Assembly: GCA_036501665.1 (NCBI GenBank)
Contig: DASXZW010000071.1
Coordinates: 73,063-137,062 of the forward strand
DNA length: 64,000 nucleotides
Direction of reading: 5' to 3'
From: DATAUD01 sp036501665
GTDB lineage: Bacteria; Verrucomicrobiota; Verrucomicrobiia; Limisphaerales; Palsa-1400
This document shows, piece by piece, positions 32,834 through 42,396 of the stretch. Made by a program: the position numbers and the translations under genes. Under the pieces are notes generated by a model. That model did not search any database, had not been told where the DNA came from, and saw only the letters and a list, made by a program, of their open reading frames with translations. Positions within the stretch are counted from its first letter, which is position 1; each line of letters starts with the position of its first letter.

Positions 32834-34522
32834 ATGATGCGCTTTGTCCAGTTGATCATAATCGTTTCCGCGTTTCTCTTCGCGTTCGCTGGCTTTTCAC
32901 AATCCGCGAGCGACATCGCTTTTCCCGTAACGATTACTGTCGATGCCAGCCAGCGTCTCGGCGAGTTGACGCCGACGTGGAGATTTTTTGGCGCGGATGA
33001 GCCGAATTACGCCTACATGAAGGATGGCAAGAAATTGCTCTCCGAACTTGGCCAACTCGGCAAACCGCAGGTTTATTTTCGCGCGCACCATTTGTTGATA
33101 AGTGGCGACGGTTCGTTCGCGCTGAAATGGGGTTCCACCAGCGCATACAAGGAAGACGCCGAAGGCAAGCCAGTTTACGATTGGACGATCAACGACAAAA
33201 TATTTGACACCTATCTCGAACGCGGCATCAAGCCTTATGTCGAGATCGGTTTCATGCCCGAAGCGCTTTCAACGCATCCGCAGAATTACCCACACAATCC
33301 GCCGCAAAACCGACGCGCGCCCGTCGAGGGCGGCCAATCGTATCCGCCCAAGGATTACGCGAAGTGGGGCGAACTCGCGCATCAATGGGCCAAACATTGC
33401 GTCGAGAAGTACGGCAAAAGCGAAGTCGAGCAGTGGTATTGGGAGGTGTGGAACGAGCCGAATATTTCTTATTGGCACGGCTCGCGGGCGGATTATTTCA
33501 AGCTCTACGATTATGCCGTCGATGGCGTCAGACGCGCGTTGCCGACGGCCAGAGTTGGCGGCCCTGAAACTGCGGGCGGCGCAGGCGGCGGGTTTTTGCG
33601 CGATTTCCTCGAACATTGCTCGCGCGGCACGAACTTCGTTACGGGCAAAACCGGTTCGCCCCTGGATTTTGTTTCATTTCACGCGAAAGGTTCGCCCGAC
33701 TTCACGAATGGCCACGTCCGAATGGGAATGGCGAACCAATTCAAGGACATCAATGGCGCATTCACGATGATCGCGTCGTTTCCTGAATTTAAAAAATTGC
33801 CGGTCATCATCGGCGAATCCGACCCCGAAGGTTGCGCCGCTTGCCGGGAACCGCGCGACGCCTATCGCAACGGCACGATGTATTCCAGTTACACGGCGGC
33901 CAGTTTTTCCCACGAATACGAACTTGCGGCCTCATACGGTGTCAATCTGCAAGGCGCGCTGACCTGGGCCTTTGAATTTGAAAATCAACCTCCGTTCGCC
34001 GGTTTTCGGCAAGTCGCCAGCGCCGGTATTGATTTGCCGGTGCTGAATGTTTTCAGGATGTTTGGTAAAATGAGCGGCCAACGCCTCGCCGTGGAGAGTA
34101 GTTCAGGTTTGTCCGCGAAAACAATTTTTGCGTCGGGCGTGCGCGGCCATCCTGATGTCTCCGCGCTGGCGAGTCTCGGCGACCGCCAAGTTGCCGTGCT
34201 GGTCTGGCATTACCATGACGACGATGTGCCCGGTCCTGATGCGAGCGTGAACCTGTCGCTCAATCACATTCCTTTTTCCGACGGTAAGGCGACAGTGACG
34301 CGATATGTCATCGATGCCAATCACAGCAATTCCTATCAGGTCTGGCTGCGCATGGGATCGCCGCAAAACCTTTCCGACGAGCGACGCCTCGAACTGGAAA
34401 AAGCAGGGCAACTTGCGATGTTTGACAATCCGGAATCAATCCGCGTGGAGCAGGGGAAAGCGAGGTTAAAATTCATCTTGCCGCGACAGGCGGTGACGCT
34501 GCTTTTGTTTGCGTGGAATTAA
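32834..34522 (+). CDS. GH39 family glycoside hydrolase (beta-xylosidase-like), exported
   Basis: The signal peptide is LIIIVSAFLFAFAGFSQSA. The catalytic core carries the clan-A acid/base motif VWNEPNISYW (Glu208) and a nucleophile candidate VIIGESDPEG (Glu328), with VYFRAHHLLISGDG earlier, as in GH39 xylosidases and iduronidases. A C-terminal beta domain starts near FRMFGKMSGQRL. At 562 residues the protein is of normal length. The substrate could be xylo-oligosaccharide or another plant or mucin glycan; the window alone does not settle it. The gene is between the propeller gene (9 bp) and a small downstream gene (2 bp). Confidence 0.85.
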   Translation: MMRFVQLIIIVSAFLFAFAGFSQSASDIAFPVTITVDASQRLGELTPTWRFFGADEPNYAYMKDGKKLLSELGQLGKPQVYFRAHHLLISGDGSFALKWGSTSAYKEDAEGKPVYDWTINDKIFDTYLERGIKPYVEIGFMPEALSTHPQNYPHNPPQNRRAPVEGGQSYPPKDYAKWGELAHQWAKHCVEKYGKSEVEQWYWEVWNEPNISYWHGSRADYFKLYDYAVDGVRRALPTARVGGPETAGGAGGGFLRDFLEHCSRGTNFVTGKTGSPLDFVSFHAKGSPDFTNGHVRMGMANQFKDINGAFTMIASFPEFKKLPVIIGESDPEGCAACREPRDAYRNGTMYSSYTAASFSHEYELAASYGVNLQGALTWAFEFENQPPFAGFRQVASAGIDLPVLNVFRMFGKMSGQRLAVESSSGLSAKTIFASGVRGHPDVSALASLGDRQVAVLVWHYHDDDVPGPDASVNLSLNHIPFSDGKATVTRYVIDANHSNSYQVWLRMGSPQNLSDERRLELEKAGQLAMFDNPESIRVEQGKARLKFILPRQAVTLLLFAWN

Positions 34523-34524
34523 CA

Positions 34525-34728
34525 ATGAAGACCGATACCCAAGTCCGAACTGAAGGAATGATGGCGTTGATGGACCGCCTTGGTCCGGCGGAAGCGACGC
34601 GGTTTATGACGCTTATCCAACGAGAAGGGTTCGATTACACCAAATGGCGGCAGGGACTATTTGAAGGAAAAAACGTGGACCAGTTAGCAGACCTCGCAGG
34701 CGGGGAAAAAGCACAAAGCCCTGATTGA
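34525..34728 (+). CDS. Small hypothetical protein (67 aa)
   Basis: From ATG 34525 the protein reads MKTDTQVRTEGMMALMDRLG, then AEATRFMTLIQREGFDYTKW and an acidic/Gly tail. It is mostly helical and has no signal peptide. Proteins with this start (T-Q-x-R-x-E-G-x-x-x-L) are widespread small ORFs whose function I do not know. It starts 2 bp after the GH39 stop, so it is probably coupled. An antitoxin-like role is possible, but no toxin partner is seen. Confidence 0.5.
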   Translation: MKTDTQVRTEGMMALMDRLGPAEATRFMTLIQREGFDYTKWRQGLFEGKNVDQLADLAGGEKAQSPD

Positions 34729-34787
34729 TCAAGCTTGTAGCTTTCTCTTAAATTGAATTGAGATATCCTAAAAATGATGTGGTAACA

Positions 34788-35681
34788 TCACAGCGGCAAC
34801 GTGCTGAACTCCACTTGCAGCGTGCTCGATTTACCCGCAGGCAAAGTCACCCGGTTATCCGCGACGTTCCCGGATTCCACACAGACCATACGCAAATATT
34901 CGTCATCGCCGAAGTCCGGCATCGCCTGCGCCTTTTCCACCCACGGGTTCCAAAGCACGGTGGACGACGAACCGGTTTTCTCGATTCGGATGCGGCGGCC
35001 GAGCTTTGAATCGTGAATCTCCACGGGCGACGACGTGTTCAAATAAATTCGGTCCGTCTCTCGCGAAATTTTTGCGTGTTCGACATGCTCAGTCCTTCGG
35101 GAGAAATTCTCCGTTTTATCGAGATACTCCGCGCCCTTCAGCCCAGTAATGGAAATGGCGCCGATGTCGCCCACGTGAAAATAAGTGTGAAGACAATTCT
35201 CAAACGTAAAATCCCGGTCCTGAGATTTATTTGTGACAGTCAGTTTTGCCGTCAATGTCTTCCCGACTGTGACAACGTAATCCGCCGTAAAATCCGGAAA
35301 GAGCGCGGCAGAAGGGGAGAAGGGCAAAGAAAGCTGGACCGAGACTTCTCCAGAGGCTGATTGCGAAAGTTTTTGCGCAACCCACGTTTGAGTGCGGGCG
35401 AAACCGTGCGCCGATTCGCCCTCGCGCGCGCCGAACCAGGGAAAAATAACCGGAATGCCGCCGCGAATGGGCGTCGCGTGCTTGAAACTACTCAGTTGGC
35501 TCAGGAACAACAGCGGAGGCTCGTTTTTGCGTTGAAAGTGAGTTACATGGGCGCCGTGCAAATAGATTTCGGCGTTGCTCCACGGCGTGCTGATTTCGAG
35601 GCGCGGCAATTCACCGTTGCCTTCCGAAAGCAGCACCCGACCGGGAATTTCATCGGACTTTTGCCATTGTGTCGTTGACAT
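34788..35681 (-). CDS. D-hexose-6-phosphate mutarotase (aldose 1-epimerase family)
   Basis: Aldose-1-epimerase-like proteins interconvert sugar anomers; the YeaD group acts on glucose-6-phosphate. Segments present are WSNAEIYLHGAHVTHFQRK, LFLSQLSSFKHATPIRGGIP, PWFGAREGESAHGFAR with the catalytic His, ENCLHTYFHVGDIG and WNPWVEKAQAMPDFGDDEY. ATG 35681 is chosen to begin MSTTQWQKSDEIP; longer in-frame versions from 35852 or 35708 add residues with no family match. The resulting 297 residues fit the family. Cytoplasmic. It is divergent from endonuclease IV, with 145 bp between. Confidence 0.88.
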   Translation of the reverse strand: MSTTQWQKSDEIPGRVLLSEGNGELPRLEISTPWSNAEIYLHGAHVTHFQRKNEPPLLFLSQLSSFKHATPIRGGIPVIFPWFGAREGESAHGFARTQTWVAQKLSQSASGEVSVQLSLPFSPSAALFPDFTADYVVTVGKTLTAKLTVTNKSQDRDFTFENCLHTYFHVGDIGAISITGLKGAEYLDKTENFSRRTEHVEHAKISRETDRIYLNTSSPVEIHDSKLGRRIRIEKTGSSSTVLWNPWVEKAQAMPDFGDDEYLRMVCVESGNVADNRVTLPAGKSSTLQVEFSTLPL

Positions 35682-35826
35682 AGCGTTGGTTCCGTTGTCC
35701 ACCATCATAGTTGGACGCTGCGCTTGTAACAGCAAATTCGGGAAATCTTTCAAAGGACGCTGGAACTGAAAATGACGGCTTACTTTTTCCGATTGCGCCC
35801 GGCGACTTTTTGTCCAGCATTCCGCA

Positions 35827-36681
35827 ATGATTTTCGGCGCACATTGTTCCACGGCGGGAGGAGTCTATATGGCCTTGCGGCGCGCGGAACAAATTTCCGG
35901 CCAATCAGTCCAAATTTTCGTCAAGAATAACATGCAATGGTTCGGGCGACCGCATCCGGCTGGCGACATCGAGAAATTCATGGACGCGCGAGAACGAGGA
36001 GGTTTTTCGCCCATTTTTGGCCATGCCGGTTACTTGATTAATCTCGGAGCTGGGCCTTCGGACAATCGGACAAAATCAATCCAATCACTCATCCAGGAAC
36101 TCACGCTCGCATCAACACTTGAACTGCCATTTCTCGTATTGCATCCAGGAGCGCACCTCGGCGCGGGAGAAGAGGAAGGATTGCGCCAGATCGTTGCTGG
36201 TTTGGATGAAGTTTTTCGCGAAACCCAAAAATTAACCGTTCGCGTCGCGCTGGAAAATACGGCGGGGCAGGGAAGTTGCCTCGGAAACCAGTTCGAACAT
36301 CTGGCCGCTATTTTCGACGCGTCGCAATTCCCGGAGCGGCTTGCAGTTTGCATTGATACCGCTCATCTTTTCGCGGCGGGCTACGATATTCGCACTCAGA
36401 AAGGCTGGGATGCAACTGTCAAACAAATGGATTCCGTGTTTGGAAAAAAGCAAATCGTCGCATTTCATCTCAATGACTCCAAGACCGATCTCAATTCGCG
36501 TGTGGACCGTCACGAGCATATCGGCAAGGGGAAAATCGGCCTTGAAGCGTTCCGTCACATCGTCAACGACGCGCGATTTAAGAAAATTCCCGGCTGCCTG
36601 GAAACATTTAAGTCCGAAGACTTGCACGAAGACATCGAAAACCTGGCAATGTTACGTTCGCTGGTAAAAAAACCTTCGTAA
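35827..36681 (+). CDS. nfo: Endonuclease IV (AP endonuclease)
   Basis: Endonuclease IV cleaves DNA 5' of abasic sites in base excision repair using three zinc ions. The TIM-barrel signature runs from GAHCSTAGGVYMALRRAE to NNMQWFGRP, GHAGYLINLG, LENTAGQGSCLGNQFEHLA, CIDTAHLFAAGYDI, FHLNDSK, VDRHEHIGKGKIG and CLETFKSEDLHEDIENL. All metal-binding motifs look intact. The 284-residue length is normal. It starts at ATG 35827 and converges on hisH, with only 3 bp between the stops. Confidence 0.95.
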   Translation: MIFGAHCSTAGGVYMALRRAEQISGQSVQIFVKNNMQWFGRPHPAGDIEKFMDARERGGFSPIFGHAGYLINLGAGPSDNRTKSIQSLIQELTLASTLELPFLVLHPGAHLGAGEEEGLRQIVAGLDEVFRETQKLTVRVALENTAGQGSCLGNQFEHLAAIFDASQFPERLAVCIDTAHLFAAGYDIRTQKGWDATVKQMDSVFGKKQIVAFHLNDSKTDLNSRVDRHEHIGKGKIGLEAFRHIVNDARFKKIPGCLETFKSEDLHEDIENLAMLRSLVKKPS

Positions 36682-36684
36682 ACG

Positions 36685-37320
36685 CTATTTCGTCAGCGCG
36701 ACGAAATTGCTCAGGAGCCGCAGCCCAATCGCCTGGCTTTTTTCCGGGTGAAACTGAGTCGCATAGACATTGTCACGCCAGACCGACGACACAAAAACCT
36801 CGCCATAGCTGGTCTCAGTTGCGGCGATGGAACGATCCGCCGGCTTCGGGAAAAAGCTGTGAACAAAATAGACGAAACTTCCGGGCGCGATTCCTTGAAA
36901 AATCGGGCATTCAGGCTGGACGATTTCAATGCGGTTCCACCCGATTTGCGGAATTTTCACGCCGCTGTTTTCCGAGAACCGCACCACCTTCCCCCCGAAA
37001 ATTCCCAAACCCGCCGCGCAACTGTTAAACTCCTCGCTTTTGTCAAACAAAGCTTGATAGCCCACGCAAATTCCGAGAAATGGCCGACCGCCCTTTATAA
37101 AATCCTTGATGCCGCCGAGCAATTCCTGCCTCTGCATCGCGTTGAGACAATCGTCAAACGCGCCGACGCCCGGCAGCACGACTGCTGCAGCGTCCTTCAT
37201 CTCTGAAGGAGTCTTGACCACGCGCACGTCCGCGCCGACTTTGAGCAACGCCTTTTGGACGCTGCGCAAATTCCCCGAACCATAATCCAGAAGCGCAATC
37301 ACAAGGCCGCAGGCTAACAT
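36685..37320 (-). CDS. hisH: Imidazole glycerol phosphate synthase glutaminase subunit
   Basis: HisH supplies ammonia from glutamine to HisF in histidine biosynthesis. It shows the class I glutaminase triad: Cys in LGICVGYQALF and His/Glu in TQFHPEKSQAIG, plus the opening IALLDYGSGNLRSV. The ATG at 37320 gives a short hydrophobic lead; a GTG at 37302 would begin at VIALLDYG and is an equally good start. HisF and other his genes are not in the window, so the pathway is probably dispersed. It is divergent from the glycosyltransferase-like gene. Confidence 0.93.
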   Translation of the reverse strand: MLACGLVIALLDYGSGNLRSVQKALLKVGADVRVVKTPSEMKDAAAVVLPGVGAFDDCLNAMQRQELLGGIKDFIKGGRPFLGICVGYQALFDKSEEFNSCAAGLGIFGGKVVRFSENSGVKIPQIGWNRIEIVQPECPIFQGIAPGSFVYFVHSFFPKPADRSIAATETSYGEVFVSSVWRDNVYATQFHPEKSQAIGLRLLSNFVALTK

Positions 37321-37423
37321 TGGAACGCTTCTGTTGCAAATTTCCGCGTCGATCATTTTGCGGGCGTTGCTCTATGTTTCGATTGAGTTGAGAGACTTTC
37401 CGCTTCAACTTGTTGGAGTCGTG

Positions 37424-40009
37424 ATGAAAAAGGCCCTCTGTATCAGCGTCGCCGCGGTCTGTTGGTTGCTCGCGGGATGCGCTGGCAGTCCAAACGTCAA
37501 CCTCCTGGTTCCCGGCCCCGGTTCATGGATTGTTTACCCGTCTCCGCCGCGAGTAACGCCTCTTGCGGGAACGCCGTTGACGACGGTTTTTCGCCGTGAG
37601 TTTGTGCTAGCGTCGCTCCTGTCCACGGCGACTTTGTCGTGGCGCTGTTTGAAGTCCGGCCAACTAAACGTGAATGGAACGATCGTAAACATTGCGTCGT
37701 CTCCTGACTGGACAACGAAAACGGATTTGGATGTCGTAAATTTTCTTCATCCGGGAACGAACTTCATCGTAGCGCAAGTTTCATGCACCAACGCGTTTCC
37801 TGCCTTGAGCCTCGCGCTGAAAATGGGGGATTTGCAAATTGCCTCCGACGAAACGTGGGAAAGTTCGATGGCGGGCGCGGTTTGGAAACCGGCGCAACTC
37901 GCCTTCAAAACAACGGAAGCTTCTCCCGGCAATCCCATCCACGGCGCAGAAAATTTCCCTGGCGCCTGGCGCAAATCATTTGGGTTAGTTGCCATATTAG
38001 CTGTCGTGGCGATTGCCGTCGTTGCTTTATTAAATCTACTTGCGGCTATGCGTCCGGCGCGGATTCATCTTGCAGTTGTTCTATTGACGGTCTCTTCACT
38101 GACGCTGTTGGTTTTTCACAATGCCAGGTTGCTGCCGGCGTGGTCGGGCTTTGACGCATCTGCGCATCTTGCCTACGTGCAATTCATTCAGGACCATGCG
38201 TCACTGCCTTCGGCCCGCCAGGGATGGGAAATGTTTCAAGCGCCACTTTATTATCTACTCAGCGCTGTGTTGCTTGGCGCGATGCATCTCAAGGCCATTG
38301 AGCCTTCGGCAACCTCGTTTTTTTGCGTGTTTAATTTTGCGCTGGGGTTGCTGGGATTGGTTTTGATTCTGGATGCTATGCGGATTTTATTTCCGAGCCG
38401 AAGGGGGACTCAAATCGTTGGCCTCCTTCTCGCGGCGTTTCTTCCCGCGCAAATTTATTTAATTCACTATCCGACAAATGAAATTCTTGGCGCTGTGACC
38501 ACAACTACTTCTCTCTGGTTATGTCTGCGAATATTAACCAGCGATAAGCCCGGCTTGGGACTTTATATCGGATTGAGCATTGCTCTGGGTGCATCGCTGT
38601 CAAGCAAGGCTTCAGCAATTGCCGTGCTTCCGGCGATATTTCTTGCGCTCGCGGGAAAAGCGGCATTGCGCCGCGATCCTGTTGTTGTCAGCGTCCGAAA
38701 TATCGCGCTGACGTTTGGTTTGTGCGGAATTTTCGGAGGCTGGCACTATACTCGGTTATGGCGGGAATTCGGCAGTCCTTTTGTGGGCAACTGGACCCCA
38801 TCCGTCGCCGGAGTTTGGTGGCAACAACCTGGTTTTCGAACGCCGGGATATTATTTGAACTTCGGGGAGTCTCTGGTTCGCCCGTATTTCAGCGGGTTCC
38901 ACAGTTTTTGGGACGGCCTCTATTCGACTTGGTGGGGAGACGGTTGTTTCGGCGGCGCAACCCGCCTGTATGGGCGGACGCCCTGGAATTACGATCTGGT
39001 CACAATTGGTTTTGTGCTGGCACTGGTTCCCTCGGTGCTGGTGCTCACCGGTTTTATTCTGGCATTGCACGAGGCGATACTGCTGAGGCGGTTGGAATGG
39101 ATATTATTGACTTCGGCGGCGCTCCTTATGGGTTTCGCGGTGTTAGTAATGAGCGTCAGGCTTCCGTACTACTCAGAGTCGCGGGCGATGTACGCGCTTC
39201 CTGCAATCCTACCTTTCTGCGCATTTGGTGCGCTTGGCATGGAATTCTACTCTACCTGCTTTCGCCAAATGCGGAATTTCCTTTCTGTTTGTCTAGGGAT
39301 TTGGATCCTTGTTGTTTACGCTTCGTTCTGGATCAGGCCAAATGCCGTTGAAACTCTCGTCTCTCGTGCCGTAGGCCTTCTTTCCGCAGCCCCGAAGGAA
39401 TCCGCCTCGGCATTCGAGAAAGTTCTCGAAATTGATCCGCGCAATCCGATTGCCGTCGATTCATTGGTGGAATTAGAAAAGGACACCATTGGAATCACAA
39501 ATGCCATCACGCGGCTGGAGACCGAAGCGCGCTCTGTCACTAACGAGATTGTATGGACAACATTGGCGCGGTACCTCGGTGAACAAGGCCGCGCCGAAGA
39601 AGCAGTCGATTGGCTGAGGCGGGCTTGCGAAGTTGCTCCAGATTATCCCGCCGCGCCGGCTCTTCTCTGTTTGCTCTCGTTAAGATCCAATCAAAACGAC
39701 GAGGCAGTCCGCGCGGGCCAACTGGCTCTTCGTGTCGCGCCACAGGATTACGAAGTTCAGTTTAATGTCGGTCTTGCTTTGGCTCGACAGAAGCGATTTC
39801 CAGATGCTGCCGCTTATTTCTCCAACGCGCTCGATTGCAATCCGCGGGGCGCCGATGCCCATTTCTGGCTCGGAATCACGCTCTGGAACTTTCCTCAAAG
39901 AAAAGTCGAAGCAATCGAACAAGTTGCGACAGCCGTCCAGCTTGCGCCGCAAAATCCGCACTGGAAATCGACTTTGGAGGAAATGCGAAGGGAAATCGTT
40001 CCTCGGTGA
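37424..40009 (+). CDS. Multi-domain membrane protein: lipoprotein-like N-terminus, beta domain, GT-C-like membrane core, TPR tail
   Basis: ATG 37424 is preceded by GGAG at a 5-base spacing and gives MKKALCISVAAVCWLLAGCA, a lipoprotein-like signal with lipobox LAGC. Residues ~30-180 form a beta-rich domain (WRCLKSGQLNVNGTIVNI, FLHPGTNFIVAQVSC) resembling carbohydrate-binding sandwiches. Residues ~190-620 hold about ten transmembrane helices with GFDASAHLAYVQFI and ARQGWEMFQAPLYYLLSAVL, resembling GT-C mannosyltransferase-type enzymes. Residues ~650-860 are TPR-like repeats (LEIDPRNPIAVDSLV, EVAPDYPAAPALLCLLSL). This combination is unusual. I infer a surface-glycan transferase; donor and acceptor are unknown. 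Confidence 0.72.
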   Translation: MKKALCISVAAVCWLLAGCAGSPNVNLLVPGPGSWIVYPSPPRVTPLAGTPLTTVFRREFVLASLLSTATLSWRCLKSGQLNVNGTIVNIASSPDWTTKTDLDVVNFLHPGTNFIVAQVSCTNAFPALSLALKMGDLQIASDETWESSMAGAVWKPAQLAFKTTEASPGNPIHGAENFPGAWRKSFGLVAILAVVAIAVVALLNLLAAMRPARIHLAVVLLTVSSLTLLVFHNARLLPAWSGFDASAHLAYVQFIQDHASLPSARQGWEMFQAPLYYLLSAVLLGAMHLKAIEPSATSFFCVFNFALGLLGLVLILDAMRILFPSRRGTQIVGLLLAAFLPAQIYLIHYPTNEILGAVTTTTSLWLCLRILTSDKPGLGLYIGLSIALGASLSSKASAIAVLPAIFLALAGKAALRRDPVVVSVRNIALTFGLCGIFGGWHYTRLWREFGSPFVGNWTPSVAGVWWQQPGFRTPGYYLNFGESLVRPYFSGFHSFWDGLYSTWWGDGCFGGATRLYGRTPWNYDLVTIGFVLALVPSVLVLTGFILALHEAILLRRLEWILLTSAALLMGFAVLVMSVRLPYYSESRAMYALPAILPFCAFGALGMEFYSTCFRQMRNFLSVCLGIWILVVYASFWIRPNAVETLVSRAVGLLSAAPKESASAFEKVLEIDPRNPIAVDSLVELEKDTIGITNAITRLETEARSVTNEIVWTTLARYLGEQGRAEEAVDWLRRACEVAPDYPAAPALLCLLSLRSNQNDEAVRAGQLALRVAPQDYEVQFNVGLALARQKRFPDAAAYFSNALDCNPRGADAHFWLGITLWNFPQRKVEAIEQVATAVQLAPQNPHWKSTLEEMRREIVPR

Positions 40010-40092
40010 ACTTCCTCAAGACGCCAAACGAAGTGTTCTGAAACAATCAGCCGGACTTGACTGGGTTTGGAGGCCGCGCCTACGATTTGGCG

Positions 40093-42306
40093 ATGTTTAC
40101 ACGGCGGATTCTTTTCCTGCTTTTCTTTCTCTCGGGCTTTTGCAGTTTGGTTTATCAATTGGTCTGGACACGGCTGGCCTTTGCGTCGTTCGGCATTATC
40201 ACGCCGGTTCTGTCAGTCGTTCTCTCTGTGTTCATGCTCGGACTCGCGCTGGGATCGTGGGCCGGAGGCCGCGTCGTGGCTGGGCTTTCCCGATCCACCG
40301 GCCTGTCACCCATCTTTTTTTATGGCGGCGCCGAACTGATCATCGGTTGCGGCGGCGTCCTGGTCCCCAAACTGTTCAAAATCGGGGAGCGCATTCTTCT
40401 TTCCAGCGGACAAAGCGATTCCGCCGGTTATCTGTTTCTTTCGGCATTGGTGCTTTCGATTTCAATTCTTCCGTGGTGCATTTTCATGGGCGCAACATTC
40501 CCGCTCGTGATGGCCTATGTGCGCGAGCAGGAAACGCAAAGCACCGAAAGCTTCAGTTACCTTTATTTCGCAAACGTAGTGGGAGCGATGTGCGGCAGCG
40601 TTCTTTCCGTCCTTGTGCTGATTGAAGTGCTCGGTTTTTTTCATACGCTGGTTTTCGCCGCAGTGGGAAATGCCATTATCGCGGCCATCAGTTTCGCCCT
40701 TGGTGTAAAGTCGAAACAGGGCAACCGTGCCGTGACTTCCGCTGAAAGCGCGCCAGTTCCCGTAATTTCCAAAGAGTCCTCACGCCTCGTCCCGTGGATT
40801 TTATTCTCGACAGGTTTCAGCGCGATGGCGATGGAGGTTGTCTGGACGCGGATGATGACCCCTGTGCTCAGGACACAGGTTTATTCCTTCGCATTCATCA
40901 TATTCGCATATCTTGGGGCGACGTTTGCGGGTTCGATGCTTTACCGTGACCACTTAAAGCGGAGCCTCGTCGCCCCGGTGCCGTTTTTGGTGGCTCTCCT
41001 TGCGGCGACAGCCCTTCTTCCCATCATAGCAGTGGATCCCGCTATTATCGACGTCCGCTGGAATATGTCTTCCGGGATGTACGGGGATACAGTGGTCGGC
41101 AAACTTTTAGTGCTGGCAAGCATCGTTCCCCTATGCGCGTTGCTCGGTTATTTGACGCCCAGCCTCATAGATCAATACTCCGGCGGTCAACCTGCGAACG
41201 CTGGAAAGGCCTATGGGATCAATATTGTTGGCTGCGTCCTTGGCCCGCTCGTCGCGTCGTATCTTCTCATTCCAAACATGAGGGAGCGATACGCGCTGGT
41301 CCTCCTTGCGTTGCCATTGCTGGCGCTCTTTTTAATTTCAAGCGCGCGTCTAGCCCGAACGGAGCGTCTCGTTTTGGGTCTGGCCAGCGTCGCGATGCTG
41401 GCGTGGTCAATATTCGGAGCGGGTGACTTTGACCGCCTTCTCGTGCAGAACGAGTCCGGCACTCAAATCCGCCGGGATTACGCCGCTTCCGTGGATTCCT
41501 TCGGGGAGGGGATGGGAAAACGGCTTTTGGTCAATGGCATTGGAATGACCATTCTCACGCCAGTGACAAAGTACATGGTCCACCTCCCGATGGCGTATCA
41601 TCAGGGAAAAGTTGAATCGGCGCTGATCATTTGCTTTGGCATGGGAACCACATTTCGTTCCGCGCTGACCTGGGATGTCAAAACTACTGTTGTTGAACTT
41701 GTGCCGAGTGTGCCGAAGGCCTTCCCGTTCTATCACGCGAACGCCGCGGAAGTCCTCGCCAATCCCAACGGCCACATCGTCATCGACGATGGGCGGCGTT
41801 ACCTGGAGCGTAGCGGGGAAAAGTTTGACGTCATTGTTATTGACCCTCCGCCGCCCGTCGAGGCTGCCGGCACGAGCCTTCTTTATTCGAAGGAATTTTA
41901 TGATCTGGTCAAAGCCCACCTGAAGCCAAACGGCATTCTTGGAACCTGGATCCCCGTCGGCTCGCTTGAGACGGAGAAGGCCATGGCTCGCTCAATGTAC
42001 GAGTCTTTTCCCTACATCAAATGTTTTGATAGTCTCGACAGCATTGGCACCCATTTTCTGGTGTCGATGCAGCCAGTCTCTTCGATGTCTGCCACGGAGG
42101 TTGCGGCGGCCATGCCCGCGAAGGCGCGAAAGGACATCATGGAATGGACGCACACTGGAGTTTTGACGAACGACATTCAGATGGTCCTGTCAAAGGAATT
42201 TGAAATCACCAACGCGCTGGATCCCGACTTAAATGTCGCCATTACCGATGAGCAGCCGTTCAATGAATATTTCATTTTGCGTCAGAGCGGTTGGTACCGC
42301 CCTTGA
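40093..42306 (+). CDS. Membrane-bound spermidine-synthase-like protein (SpeE domain fused to a transporter-like N-terminus)
   Basis: From ATG 40093 the first ~460 residues are a hydrophobic multi-helix region (FLLFFLSGFCSLVYQLVW at the start, GLALGSWAGGRV later), and the last ~270 contain a class I methyltransferase-like polyamine-synthase fold: ICFGMGTTFRSAL, NGHIVIDDGRRYLERS, FDVIVIDPPPPVEAAG and LKPNGILGTWIP. Proteins of this layout are annotated as fused MFS/spermidine synthases, although the DPPPP at the active-site loop differs from classic SpeE, so real polyamine activity is unproven. The gene starts 83 bp after the TPR/GT-C gene in the same direction. Confidence 0.78.
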   Translation: MFTRRILFLLFFLSGFCSLVYQLVWTRLAFASFGIITPVLSVVLSVFMLGLALGSWAGGRVVAGLSRSTGLSPIFFYGGAELIIGCGGVLVPKLFKIGERILLSSGQSDSAGYLFLSALVLSISILPWCIFMGATFPLVMAYVREQETQSTESFSYLYFANVVGAMCGSVLSVLVLIEVLGFFHTLVFAAVGNAIIAAISFALGVKSKQGNRAVTSAESAPVPVISKESSRLVPWILFSTGFSAMAMEVVWTRMMTPVLRTQVYSFAFIIFAYLGATFAGSMLYRDHLKRSLVAPVPFLVALLAATALLPIIAVDPAIIDVRWNMSSGMYGDTVVGKLLVLASIVPLCALLGYLTPSLIDQYSGGQPANAGKAYGINIVGCVLGPLVASYLLIPNMRERYALVLLALPLLALFLISSARLARTERLVLGLASVAMLAWSIFGAGDFDRLLVQNESGTQIRRDYAASVDSFGEGMGKRLLVNGIGMTILTPVTKYMVHLPMAYHQGKVESALIICFGMGTTFRSALTWDVKTTVVELVPSVPKAFPFYHANAAEVLANPNGHIVIDDGRRYLERSGEKFDVIVIDPPPPVEAAGTSLLYSKEFYDLVKAHLKPNGILGTWIPVGSLETEKAMARSMYESFPYIKCFDSLDSIGTHFLVSMQPVSSMSATEVAAAMPAKARKDIMEWTHTGVLTNDIQMVLSKEFEITNALDPDLNVAITDEQPFNEYFILRQSGWYRP

Positions 42307-42396
42307 TGGAAAACCCTGATCGACTACATAAGTTAGTGAAGAAAAAGCGGTTGCGGCTTGATTCAGCAAAATCTTACCGTATGTTTTGCAACTCGA

